A stretch of DNA of 46,622 nt from Trichococcus palustris (lineage in GTDB: Bacteria > Bacillota > Bacilli > Lactobacillales > Aerococcaceae). Below the pieces are notes generated by a model. The model saw only the letters and a list, made by a program, of their open reading frames with translations. It searched no databases and was not told the DNA's origin. Location: NCBI RefSeq assembly GCF_900114465.1, contig NZ_FOTD01000004.1, positions 151,660-198,281 on the forward strand. Reading direction: 5' to 3'. Shown one piece after another: positions 25,345 through 32,825 of this stretch; positions within the stretch are counted from its first letter, which is position 1, and each line of letters opens with the position of its first letter. The position numbers were made by a program, and so were the translations under genes.

Positions 25345-25504
25345 AATGACAAATATGATTAAAAATAAGACAAATAATGATAAAGTTAGTATTCTGTTAG
25401 TAATTAAATAAATATTGCTTAATTATTGGCTGTTTTAGATGAAATTATTTGTTAAATGGTGTATATTTTTTTTGGAAAATAAAAAATGGAGGTAGAGGTA
25501 TTTT

Positions 25505-26503
25505 ATGGGGGGAAACAGAAAGGCAGAAGAATGGCCGCAAAATGATAGAATTGGACAGAGTGTTTTTTTGGATTTGCTGGCCAGTGAGGATGAAGTGCAC
25601 GGCTTCCCTGCAAACGGGCAAGCTGATTGCGCAACCATAGAAATTTTTCTTGAAACGCTGCGTCAGACGTTGAAGGAGGTAAGACGAGAAAGGCCGCAAG
25701 GCCATAAAAAAGCTGCGATATTTCAGATAGAACACCAGCGGGACCGTCTGCAGCTGTATCTGGATGATGCGCTGGAGATAGACAACTTTATCGTGGACGA
25801 GACTATTTTGTATGTCCTTTGTCTGGAAAAAGAAACGGTACGGACGCACTTCCGCACGCTAGTCTTTTTTACGGATGGCCGGATCATCAAAACACGTGAA
25901 AGCAGCAATAAAGTGATGCATGCCTTGTTTAAGGTGGTTGGCTTCAGCTATGATTTCGTCCGGAATGCATCGATCTTGGTCAGCGGTAAGGAAACGCATT
26001 GTATGCCTTACATATTAGGGAAACATTGTTATTTGCCGTTAAGTGGTCCGACGCGCAAGAATGTTTCCTGGATAAATTTGTCGGCCATCGTGAGTTATCA
26101 GCCGTTGAAAGGCGAAAAGGGTGTGGAGGTGCATTGCTGCAAGCAACATACAATCAAGATTCCGGTACGCTATTCCTACTTCAACGAAAAAATTACGCAG
26201 TCCTGCCAAATCTATTACCGGCAGGACTATCTCATCCGGCATTTTATGCGGCAATTCAATTACGTTGGCGCGACAAAGAAATCGAATAATGAAAGAGGGG
26301 TGCTGGAAAATGGCTTCCATTTGCAGTTGGGGCATCATCAAAAGCTGTCGTTGCAGGATCATCTCCGTATTTTTCAGGTGTCCTTCGCGGAATCGGCTTT
26401 ACGGCATCCCGCCCTTAAGGATAATCCGGTGGCGGATGAAGCCGTGCAGCTGTTGAAAGAAAATTTGTATAAAGAGCTGCCGTATCTGACCTTTCAAGCA
26501 TGA
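25505..26503 (+). CDS. ComK-like transcription factor with N-terminal extension
   Basis: ComK is the master activator of competence genes in Bacillus and Listeria. The C-terminal two thirds of this 332-residue protein (about 95-265) follow the ComK pattern: a TDGRIIKTRESS segment, HCMPYILGKHCYLPLSGPT, the NVSWINLSAI motif and HTIKIPVRYSYFNEKI. The N-terminal extension of about 90 residues and a longer C-terminus make it well above the usual 190 residues. It is divergent from a ComX/SigH-like sigma factor, so it may form a competence-type switch with it. The start ATG has GGAGGT and AGAGGT upstream. The family call is by pattern recall and is moderately sure. Confidence 0.68.
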   Translation: MGGNRKAEEWPQNDRIGQSVFLDLLASEDEVHGFPANGQADCATIEIFLETLRQTLKEVRRERPQGHKKAAIFQIEHQRDRLQLYLDDALEIDNFIVDETILYVLCLEKETVRTHFRTLVFFTDGRIIKTRESSNKVMHALFKVVGFSYDFVRNASILVSGKETHCMPYILGKHCYLPLSGPTRKNVSWINLSAIVSYQPLKGEKGVEVHCCKQHTIKIPVRYSYFNEKITQSCQIYYRQDYLIRHFMRQFNYVGATKKSNNERGVLENGFHLQLGHHQKLSLQDHLRIFQVSFAESALRHPALKDNPVADEAVQLLKENLYKELPYLTFQA

Positions 26504-26656
26504 ATCCGTAAGAATCAGCCAGCTGGAATTTAGTCTTTCAAATAACACTAAAGAAAACTATCTGAAAAGGAATGGCTTTTGTTTGTCATTTGTTGGCAAC
26601 TGCATTAAAATGAAAACGAATACAGTTAGGCGGTTTTGATTAGGAGGGGATTTATC

Positions 26657-27589
26657 GTGGATAAAAGAATCGATGGAACATTTGTTAATCAGGAATTGGT
26701 CATTGAGGAAATCAATCACCTGATAAAGGAAGAAGGCTACGCACCGGAGCAACTGTTGGTCCTCACCCGGAAAGCCAAGAACGATTTCATCACAACGGAA
26801 ACGGGTGTGCAGGTGGTCTTGACTGGGGAAGACCATGACGATGATTCGCTCTGGGACAAAATAGTAAATTTCTTTACAGTCGATATGGACGAAGAAGAGG
26901 AAGAGAAAATTTTTGAAAGTTACGGGATCGACGAAGATACGTATGAACGCTTCGAAGACGCAATGGAAAACGGGGAACTGCTGCTATTGATCGACGACGC
27001 AGCGCCGGTGAACGAGGAACATGCCGACTTTTTGGTGCGGGATGGCATCCTTCCTGATGAACATGCCGAAGAAAAGAAAGCTATGGCAACCCAACCGGAT
27101 TGGGCCGCCGACGATACGGCCAAAGGCGATATGCCGACGCATGCCATCGAGGCAGAAAAAGAATCCCAAGCTGTTGCTGCAGGCATGACGGAAAGCCAGG
27201 CTGATATGAAAGAAGCTGAGCCAGTTGCTCATGAGGAAATGAATGAAATGGTTGTGCGTGAAGAGTACGAAGTTGCCGAAATACCAAAAGAAAAAACGGC
27301 AACCGTTTCCGGAGAAAGTGAAAAACAACCCGATCTGAAAGATATCGTCACGGATCAGCCGATAAAAACGGCAGCTGTTGCAGGCGACCCGACGATGGCC
27401 GAGGATAACCATGAGATGGCTGATATGCAATTTGATAAAGAAGAATCACTTCCGGAACTGGATGAAACGGATGGACAGTACTCCAAAGATCCGTTCGGCG
27501 GCGAAACCGTTGCGGCGGAAGAAGGCGAAGATGCCGATGATATCCCACCGGTCTATGAAAATCCGGACAAAAAAAGACCGGCGCTATAG
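26657..27589 (+). CDS. YflT-type general stress protein with acidic tail
   Basis: The N-terminal part (about 1-110) matches the general stress protein 17M/YflT domain: DGTFVNQELVIEEINHLIKEEGY, LLVLTRK, a DDSLWDKIVNFFT segment and GELLLLID. The function of this domain is unknown; homologues are stress-induced. The remaining 200 residues are low-complexity, Glu/Asp/Ala/Met-rich and probably disordered. The start is GTG 26657 with TAGGAGGGGA upstream, not the earlier open codons. The protein has 310 residues, longer than usual because of the tail. A terminator follows. Confidence 0.78.
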   Translation: MDKRIDGTFVNQELVIEEINHLIKEEGYAPEQLLVLTRKAKNDFITTETGVQVVLTGEDHDDDSLWDKIVNFFTVDMDEEEEEKIFESYGIDEDTYERFEDAMENGELLLLIDDAAPVNEEHADFLVRDGILPDEHAEEKKAMATQPDWAADDTAKGDMPTHAIEAEKESQAVAAGMTESQADMKEAEPVAHEEMNEMVVREEYEVAEIPKEKTATVSGESEKQPDLKDIVTDQPIKTAAVAGDPTMAEDNHEMADMQFDKEESLPELDETDGQYSKDPFGGETVAAEEGEDADDIPPVYENPDKKRPAL

Positions 27590-27614
27590 AAAAGTTTTTA
27601 ATTGAATAGGTGTC

Positions 27615-27648
27615 AGAGCAGCGGAACGACAATCCGCTGCTCTTTTTT
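27615..27648 (+). terminator. Terminator after the YflT-type gene
   Basis: Perfect arms AGAGCAGCGGA/TCCGCTGCTCT with a 7-nt loop and T-tract. Confidence 0.9.
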
Positions 27649-27684
27649 GGTTAAGTTAAATAAGGTTGGGAGCGAGTAGCAGCT

Positions 27685-27883
27685 TAAAAGCATATTACCG
27701 GCGAGCGAGGCTTCGCCGGGGATTCCGGAATCTTTTGGTTGGTGTCTCCCGGCGATGATAACCTCATCGCGAATCTCACTGTTTCTAAAAGGCATATTAC
27801 CGGCGAGCAAGGCTTCACCGGGGATTCCGGTATCATTTGTTTGGAGAATCCCGATGGAACGAACCTTTTCCGTTTCCTAACAA
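27685..27883. repeat. Tandem direct repeat, two units of about 100 bp
   Basis: Units 27685-27785 and 27786-27883. The first 58 bp of each are nearly identical (CATATTACCGGCGAGC core with a GCTTC(G/A)CCGGGGATTCCGG continuation); the rest is diverged. The core forms a hairpin CCGGCGA/TCGCCGG that is partly lost in unit two. Non-coding. Confidence 0.75.
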
Positions 27884-27906
27884 TTAATCGTAAACGTGTT
27901 CTGAAT
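27873..27906. repeat. Dispersed repeat family 2, copy 2 (partial)
   Basis: Thirty-four bases here are identical to 32242-32275; the core reads CCTAACAATTAATCGTAAAC. It adjoins the tandem repeat and appears truncated, without the large hairpin of the other copies. Confidence 0.7.
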
Positions 27907-27991
27907 CCCAAGTAAAAATTGCATCAATTGTCTTGGTATAAAAATTGCGAAAGACCTCAAACGCCGCACTCTCTTATTTTCGAACGTATGT

Positions 27992-28020
27992 TTTGTTTCT
28001 TTGCCGGATTATTGTATAAT
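27992..28020 (+). promoter_or_regulatory. Promoter of recX
   Basis: -35 TTTGTT (27992-27997), 17-bp spacer, -10 TATAAT (28015-28020), 32 bp upstream of the recX ATG. No LexA-type box was recognised. Confidence 0.65.
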
Positions 28021-28052
28021 GGGGAGGCAGAATATTGCTGGAGGTGGAACGG

Positions 28053-28889
28053 ATGAGTGAAATGGAACAGGATACAGAAAAAATTCCGGTTGTGACGAAG
28101 ATAGTCGTTCAGAAGAAACGGAAAGACCGTTTTAATATATATGTGGATGGGGAATATTCGTTTCCCATCTCAGAGGCTGTTCTGATTAAAGTCGGATTGT
28201 ACAAAGGGATGCAGCTTACGAAAGAACGCAGCCTTGAAATCGAAAGAGAAAACTATGATTATATGGCTTATACAACGGCCGTCAACTATTTATCCTACAG
28301 TCTGCGCAGCGAGGCGGAGGTGCGCAAAAAGCTGATTGACGAAGAAATTTCCGAGGATGCCATCGAACGCGCCCTCACGCGGCTGAAGGAACAGAATTAC
28401 GTCAACGACCGGATCTATGGCGAAAGCTATACCCGCACAGCAGCGAATCTGAACCGAAAAGGGCCGCAGCTCATCGCCAATGAACTGAAGACAAAAGGGC
28501 TGTCGCCCGAGACGATAAGCCTTGTGTTGAAGGAGTACCCGTTGGAGCAGCAAATCGAAAACGGCATAGCGATTGCGGAAAAGATGATGCGCAAACAGAG
28601 CCGGGTCTCTTCCCGCGAAGCGAGCAACAAACTGCGTGCCCACCTGCAGCAGAAAGGCTATCTTGCCGATACGATCCCCGCCATCCTAGAGGAGATCGAA
28701 ACGGTGAAGGAAGAGGATGACGAAATGTCCGCTTTGCGTCTGCAAGGGGATAAATTGTGGCATAAACAAGAAAGAAAACACAAAGGCAAAGATTTGATCC
28801 AGAAGGTGAAAGCCGGATTGTTCCAAAAAGGCTATTCCGGGGATATGATCTCCGCCTATATACAAGAAAAAGAACAGGAAATGGAATAA
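28053..28889 (+). CDS. recX: Regulatory protein RecX
   Basis: Binds RecA filaments and modulates homologous recombination and repair. The 278-residue protein is built of three-helix RecX repeats. The hallmark segments are ALNYL-like AVNYLSYSLRSEAEVRKKL, LTRLKEQNYVNDRIYGESY and a later LRAHLQQKGYLADTI. The extended N-terminus (KIVVQKKRKDRFNIYVDGEYSFPISE) is typical of Bacilli RecX. ATG 28053 has GGAGGTGG upstream and is preferred to TTG 28035. It ends three bases before mutY, so both are probably co-transcribed as a DNA-maintenance pair. Confidence 0.9.
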   Translation: MSEMEQDTEKIPVVTKIVVQKKRKDRFNIYVDGEYSFPISEAVLIKVGLYKGMQLTKERSLEIERENYDYMAYTTAVNYLSYSLRSEAEVRKKLIDEEISEDAIERALTRLKEQNYVNDRIYGESYTRTAANLNRKGPQLIANELKTKGLSPETISLVLKEYPLEQQIENGIAIAEKMMRKQSRVSSREASNKLRAHLQQKGYLADTIPAILEEIETVKEEDDEMSALRLQGDKLWHKQERKHKGKDLIQKVKAGLFQKGYSGDMISAYIQEKEQEME

Positions 28890-28891
28890 CA

Positions 28892-30139
28892 ATGACAAAG
28901 AACACAAACGATACAAAAACGATATACGCCATCGAGATGTGGCCGATAGAAAAGATCAAGGCTTTCCGGAAAGCGCTCCTGGATTGGTACGACAAAGAAA
29001 AACGCGATTTGCCGTGGCGCCGGACGAATGATCCCTACTGCATCTGGGTCTCTGAAATTATGCTGCAGCAAACGCGGGTAGATACGGTCATCCCGTATTA
29101 CTATAACTTCCTGAACAAATTCCCGGACATCGCCAGCCTGGCAACTGCCCATGAGGATGTGCTCCTGAAAGCCTGGGAAGGGCTCGGCTACTATTCCCGC
29201 GTCAAAAACATGCAGAAGGCAGCCCAACAAATAGTGGCGGACTACAACGGCGTCTTCCCGGAGGATCCGAAAGAGATCGCGAAATTGAAGGGCATCGGGC
29301 CGTACACTGCGGGGGCGGTTTCCAGCATCGCCTTCCAGCTGCCGGAACCGGCCGTCGACGGAAACGTCATGCGGGTCATGAGCCGGCTGTTCGAAATCGA
29401 TGCGGACATCGCGAAACCGGCCAGCCGAAAAATATTTGAAGAAATCGTGCGCGAGCTGATCGATCCGGACCGCCCGGGCGATTTCAATCAGGCTTTGATG
29501 GATTTGGGCTCCAGCATCTGCACACCGCTTAACCCAAGGCCGGAAATAAGCCCGATCAAAGCATTCAATGCCGCTTATCAGCATGGCACGATGCACCTGT
29601 ATCCGGTCAAAAGCAAGGCCAAGAAACCCGTGCCGATGAACCTGCAGGGAATCATCCTGCAGAACAAAGACAAGGAATTCCTTCTGGAAAAGCGGCCCAA
29701 GACCGGTCTGCTGGCGGATTTTTGGACCTTTCCGCTGCTTCAGGTGGAGCCGGTCGTGACGGACAGAGAAAACAAGATAGTCGTTCAAACGGAATTGCTT
29801 GTGGCGGAAGCTTACCCGACAGAGGAAGTCCACGATAAGAATCCGGAAATCGCCTTTTCCCAAATCGAGGAAGCCTTGACGGCGGCCGTTGCAGCGAAGT
29901 ATCAGCTGCATCCGATTTGGCTGAAGGCTGAGACCGGTTCGGTCAATCATGTCTTCAGCCACATCAAGTGGCATATAACCGGCTACTACGGCAGGGTTTT
30001 GGATGCAGGAAACGGCACTTTGCCGGAGAACTGCAAATGGGTAAGCGAACATGATTTTCCAGCTTACGCCTTTCCGGTCCCACAGCAAAAAATGTGGCAA
30101 CAATTCCAGCAGAATACCCGAAAAGAATTTAACCTGTAG
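28892..30139 (+). CDS. mutY: A/G-specific adenine glycosylase, lacking iron-sulfur cluster ligands
   Basis: Removes adenine mispaired with 8-oxoguanine. The 415-residue protein has DLPWRRTNDPYCIWVSEIMLQQ (catalytic E55), the helix-hairpin-helix LKGIGPYTAG (about 131-140) and the catalytic aspartate D156 in VDGNVMR. A C-terminal NUDIX-like 8-oxoG recognition domain (about 250-400) includes FSHIKWHI. The usual four-cysteine iron-sulfur loop is absent: only C210 (SSICTPLN) remains, followed by PRPEISPIKAF without Cys. Cluster-less MutY enzymes are known in Lactobacillales. The start ATG is three bases after recX; ATG 28937 is an alternative. Confidence 0.93.
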   Translation: MTKNTNDTKTIYAIEMWPIEKIKAFRKALLDWYDKEKRDLPWRRTNDPYCIWVSEIMLQQTRVDTVIPYYYNFLNKFPDIASLATAHEDVLLKAWEGLGYYSRVKNMQKAAQQIVADYNGVFPEDPKEIAKLKGIGPYTAGAVSSIAFQLPEPAVDGNVMRVMSRLFEIDADIAKPASRKIFEEIVRELIDPDRPGDFNQALMDLGSSICTPLNPRPEISPIKAFNAAYQHGTMHLYPVKSKAKKPVPMNLQGIILQNKDKEFLLEKRPKTGLLADFWTFPLLQVEPVVTDRENKIVVQTELLVAEAYPTEEVHDKNPEIAFSQIEEALTAAVAAKYQLHPIWLKAETGSVNHVFSHIKWHITGYYGRVLDAGNGTLPENCKWVSEHDFPAYAFPVPQQKMWQQFQQNTRKEFNL

Positions 30140-30172
30140 CAGTCTAAAGTATCGCTTTCTTTTTCCATTCTA

Positions 30173-30181
30173 TGCTATACT
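30173..30181 (+). promoter_or_regulatory. Extended -10 of the DUF402 gene
   Basis: TGCTATACT, a good extended -10, 84 bp upstream of the chosen start. Confidence 0.5.
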
Positions 30182-30265
30182 ATTCAGTGAACTGAAAGTT
30201 GAGAGTCGTTGCAAGGAATGGTCCTGAAAAACGACTCAAATAGATGTAGAAAGTTGGGCACCGTG

Positions 30266-30811
30266 ATGCATAATCCTCGTGAGGGAGAATTCATCACCAT
30301 AAAGAGTTATAAGCATGACGGCAGCCTGCATCGAACCTGGCGTGACACCATGGTATTAAAAACAAGTGACCAATCTATAATCGGTTGTAATGATCACACC
30401 TTAGTAACGGAAGCTGACGGACGTCGCTGGGTTACCAGGGAACCGGCGTTGTTATACTATCATAAGCATTATTGGTTTAACATTGTCACGATGATCCGCC
30501 AAAAAGGTGTATCTTATTATTGCAATTTGGCCTCGCCTTATGCGATTGACCAAGAGGCTTTGAAATACATCGATTATGACTTGGACATAAAAGTTTTTCC
30601 GGATGGTGAAAAACGTTTGCTAGATGTAGATGAGTATGAATTGCATCGCAATCGCATGAATTACCCAAAAGATATCGACCATATTTTGAAAGAAAACGTT
30701 AAGATTCTGGTAAGCTGGATCAACGAAGAAAAAGGTCCCTTCTCCAAGGAGTACGTTGACTTATGGTATGAAAGATACTGTCAGCTGTCGCACAATCAGC
30801 AAAACTCGTGA
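30266..30811 (+). CDS. DUF402 nucleoside tri-/diphosphatase (YgaC/Ntdp-like)
   Basis: Homologues such as the staphylococcal Ntdp hydrolyse nucleoside tri- and diphosphates with divalent metal. The 181-residue protein carries the family hallmarks [58 protein letters not shown] and [26 protein letters not shown]. The reading frame is open from 30209, but alignment by eye to the family places the start at ATG 30266 (or the adjacent GTG 30263). The ribosome site is weak (GAAAGTTGGG). Followed by a terminator. Confidence 0.87.
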   Translation: MHNPREGEFITIKSYKHDGSLHRTWRDTMVLKTSDQSIIGCNDHTLVTEADGRRWVTREPALLYYHKHYWFNIVTMIRQKGVSYYCNLASPYAIDQEALKYIDYDLDIKVFPDGEKRLLDVDEYELHRNRMNYPKDIDHILKENVKILVSWINEEKGPFSKEYVDLWYERYCQLSHNQQNS

Positions 30812-30827
30812 TGAATTTTACAAAAAT

Positions 30828-30864
30828 AAAATCAGTTAACTTTAAAAGTGACTGATTTTTTTTG
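30828..30864 (+). terminator. Terminator after the DUF402 gene
   Basis: Arms AATCAGT/ACTGATT followed by a long T-tract. Confidence 0.8.
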
Positions 30865-30996
30865 TTGGGAAATGTGGACAATTCCTTAATTTTCTAAAAA
30901 AATCGTGCAATCGGACAACAGTTATATTAAGATAAATATAGTTAAATTATTGAAAAGTAAATATATCAAACATTTTTAGACGATGGAGGAGATTCT

Positions 30997-32142
30997 TTGA
31001 AAAAAAAGGAAGTTTTGATTGTTACCCTAATGGGGATCGTGACGATTGCCATCATCCTTTTTGGGTATAAATATTCTGCCGATAGAAAAGAGCAACTACT
31101 GCTTGAGGGCGCACAAAAGAACGAACAACCGGCAGTACAAAGCTCCGCTGAGATGGACACATCCGAAGCGGAGAAAGCCGCAGCGCTGGAAAAAACATTG
31201 CAGACCTTTGCCGAGAACAGGGGCGCCGCTTCTGTAGTCGATTATCTGCAGTATATCCAATACCACAATAAACAAATCAATGTTGCCTTTTTTGGGGATA
31301 TAGCCGAAGAAGCTTCATGGGCCAAAACGGCAATGACGGATATCCAATCGGCGTACGCACTTACCATGAATCTCTCTTATTTCAGTCATTCTGGAGAAAG
31401 TAGCGCAGTTTATCTGAACGGCGGCTATTCGCAACCAGTAGCGGCAAGCAATGCGGATGTCATTTTTTATGTTTTGCCGACAAAGGCCGATCAGACAGCC
31501 GATATCGCTCGGGCGCAATCCACCGAAAATATTTTCAAAGTGTATGATGAAATCAAAGCGGCATCGCCGAATGCGTTGATTGTGTTGGTGACGCCACCTC
31601 CGGCGGAAGCAAAAATGAATGTTTTGAATTCCAGATCACTGGATTACCGGGATTATGCCACCAGCTTGGCCGAAGCAAATCAGACGTACAATGTGCCGTT
31701 TTATGATCTGCATGCGGACACATTGCAGGAATTGGAAAATACAGGAGCGGCAGTATCGACCATTATGGATGAAGCCAAACTTGGTTTGAATGAATCGGGG
31801 GCCACCTTATTCGGAACGGTCTTTGAAAAGAACTTGAAGACAAAAACGGTGAATACGACGTCAGGCCTGTATGTGGAAGGCGAAAAACCGGCAATGGAAT
31901 CCATCATTAAAGAAACGGTTGAAGAAAACACGGTTACGCAAGAGCCAGTATACGTGGAGCCGGTTTATGAAGCGCCTGCATCTTCCTCTGAATCAGTCTA
32001 TGAGGCGCCGACAATAACTGCTCCAGCTCAGGATACGACAACATACGATACAACCGCAACGGATTCAACAACAGGAACATCAGGGACAACAACAGGGACA
32101 ACAACAGGAACAACAACGCAAGCAACCACCGTTGTGGAATAA
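30997..32142 (+). CDS. Membrane-anchored SGNH-hydrolase-like surface protein
   Basis: The 381-residue protein has a basic N-terminus, one membrane helix (about 5-24), an extracellular domain (about 60-290) and a Thr/Gly/Pro-rich tail without LPXTG. The domain resembles SGNH/GDSL esterases: a block I-like NVAFFGDIAEE, VIFYVLPTKAD, LIVLVTPPPAEA and a block V-like YNVPFYDLHAD. The block I serine is replaced (GDI instead of GDS), so it may be inactive or use another residue. Start is a TTG with GGAGGAG upstream. Such proteins are often linked to wall-polymer modification. Function remains inferred from fold only. Confidence 0.62.
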   Translation: MKKKEVLIVTLMGIVTIAIILFGYKYSADRKEQLLLEGAQKNEQPAVQSSAEMDTSEAEKAAALEKTLQTFAENRGAASVVDYLQYIQYHNKQINVAFFGDIAEEASWAKTAMTDIQSAYALTMNLSYFSHSGESSAVYLNGGYSQPVAASNADVIFYVLPTKADQTADIARAQSTENIFKVYDEIKAASPNALIVLVTPPPAEAKMNVLNSRSLDYRDYATSLAEANQTYNVPFYDLHADTLQELENTGAAVSTIMDEAKLGLNESGATLFGTVFEKNLKTKTVNTTSGLYVEGEKPAMESIIKETVEENTVTQEPVYVEPVYEAPASSSESVYEAPTITAPAQDTTTYDTTATDSTTGTSGTTTGTTTGTTTQATTVVE

Positions 32143-32206
32143 GCTGATGCCTTTTTGGCAGGGAAAGCAGCAATCCTCATCTGGAAATCGAATAGTCTAA
32201 AAAAGG

Positions 32207-32444
32207 ACGGGGCTGGGACAAAAGTCCTAGCCTCGTTCGCATTTCCTAACAATTAATCGTAAACGTGTTCTGAATTGCAGACACCACTCCCGTTTCGAAA
32301 CGGGCTTTCGTCCACAAAAGAGGTGAACGAAAAGCCAGTTTCTCCAACGTCCGGGTGTCTAAACACAATTCATCACACTCTGTTTAAACGTGTTCCAAAA
32401 AGCAGACCTGAAGTCACTTCACGAATAATGCTCAGACGGTCTGC
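32207..32444. repeat. Dispersed repeat family 2, copy 3, with flanking inverted repeats
   Basis: Contains a GGCTGGGAC/GTCCTAGCC hairpin (32207-32236), the 34 bases shared with 27873-27906 (32242-32275) and a branched structure 32272-32372. That structure has outer arms AGACACC/GGTGTCT and inner CCCGTTT/AAACGGG and GGCTTTCGT/ACGAAAAGCC hairpins. CATCACACTC and GTTTAAACGTGTTCC (reverse of the post-galU copy) follow, then a GCAGACC/GGTCTGC pair (32402-32444). An open frame crossing it is not a gene. Confidence 0.65.
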
Positions 32445-32635
32445 GACCATCCTCCGCTTATTCGCTCCAGTTATTCGGGTCTATACGCTTTTTATCTCAC
32501 TCTCGTTTTTTCTCAATTATGAGGAGAAATTATTATTCGAAAGTACAACACTAAATCGCCTGTTTCACAAACTTTAGTTTGTTTAACATCGCAACTATTA
32601 ACTCTGCATTTCGGGGAAGGCATTTTCTTAAATAC
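32445..32635. other. AT-rich non-coding stretch before the pullulanase promoter
   Basis: No gene seen. A small perfect hairpin ACAAACT/AGTTTGT (32567-32582) is the only clear structure. Confidence 0.4.
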
Positions 32636-32664
32636 TGGCTAATCCCAGTGAAATAAAGTATAAT
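32636..32664 (+). promoter_or_regulatory. Promoter of the pullulanase gene
   Basis: -10 TATAAT (32659-32664) with a 17-bp spacer and a weak -35 TGGCTA (32636-32641). Leader of about 155 nt. Confidence 0.6.
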
Positions 32665-32682
32665 AAGACTATAGAAATCTGT

Positions 32683-32696
32683 TGTAAGCGTTTTTC
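32683..32696 (+). promoter_or_regulatory. cre box downstream of the pullulanase promoter
   Basis: TGTAAGCGTTTTTC matches 12 of 14 positions of the CcpA consensus and lies about 12 bp after the likely transcription start, a roadblock position for catabolite repression. Confidence 0.65.
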
Positions 32697-32825
32697 GTCA
32701 AGTGTGGTACTTGCTGTTTAAAAGGAGTGTTTTCACAAGTGGGTAGGCAACTTTGAAATTCAGAGTTCAATGATCGTTATGGAGACGCGTTTCAATGCAA
32801 AGAGAGATTTCTTGGAGGTAGTGTC

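Noticed and set aside
28856-30103. Leftward open frame of about 415 codons opposite mutY
   Set aside because: It mirrors mutY almost exactly, has no ribosome site or recognisable protein pattern, and mutY has full catalytic motifs. It is a codon-bias shadow.
32275-32577. Possible 100-residue gene before pulA
   Set aside because: Lies inside repeat family 2 copy 3 and its inverted repeats; no ribosome site.
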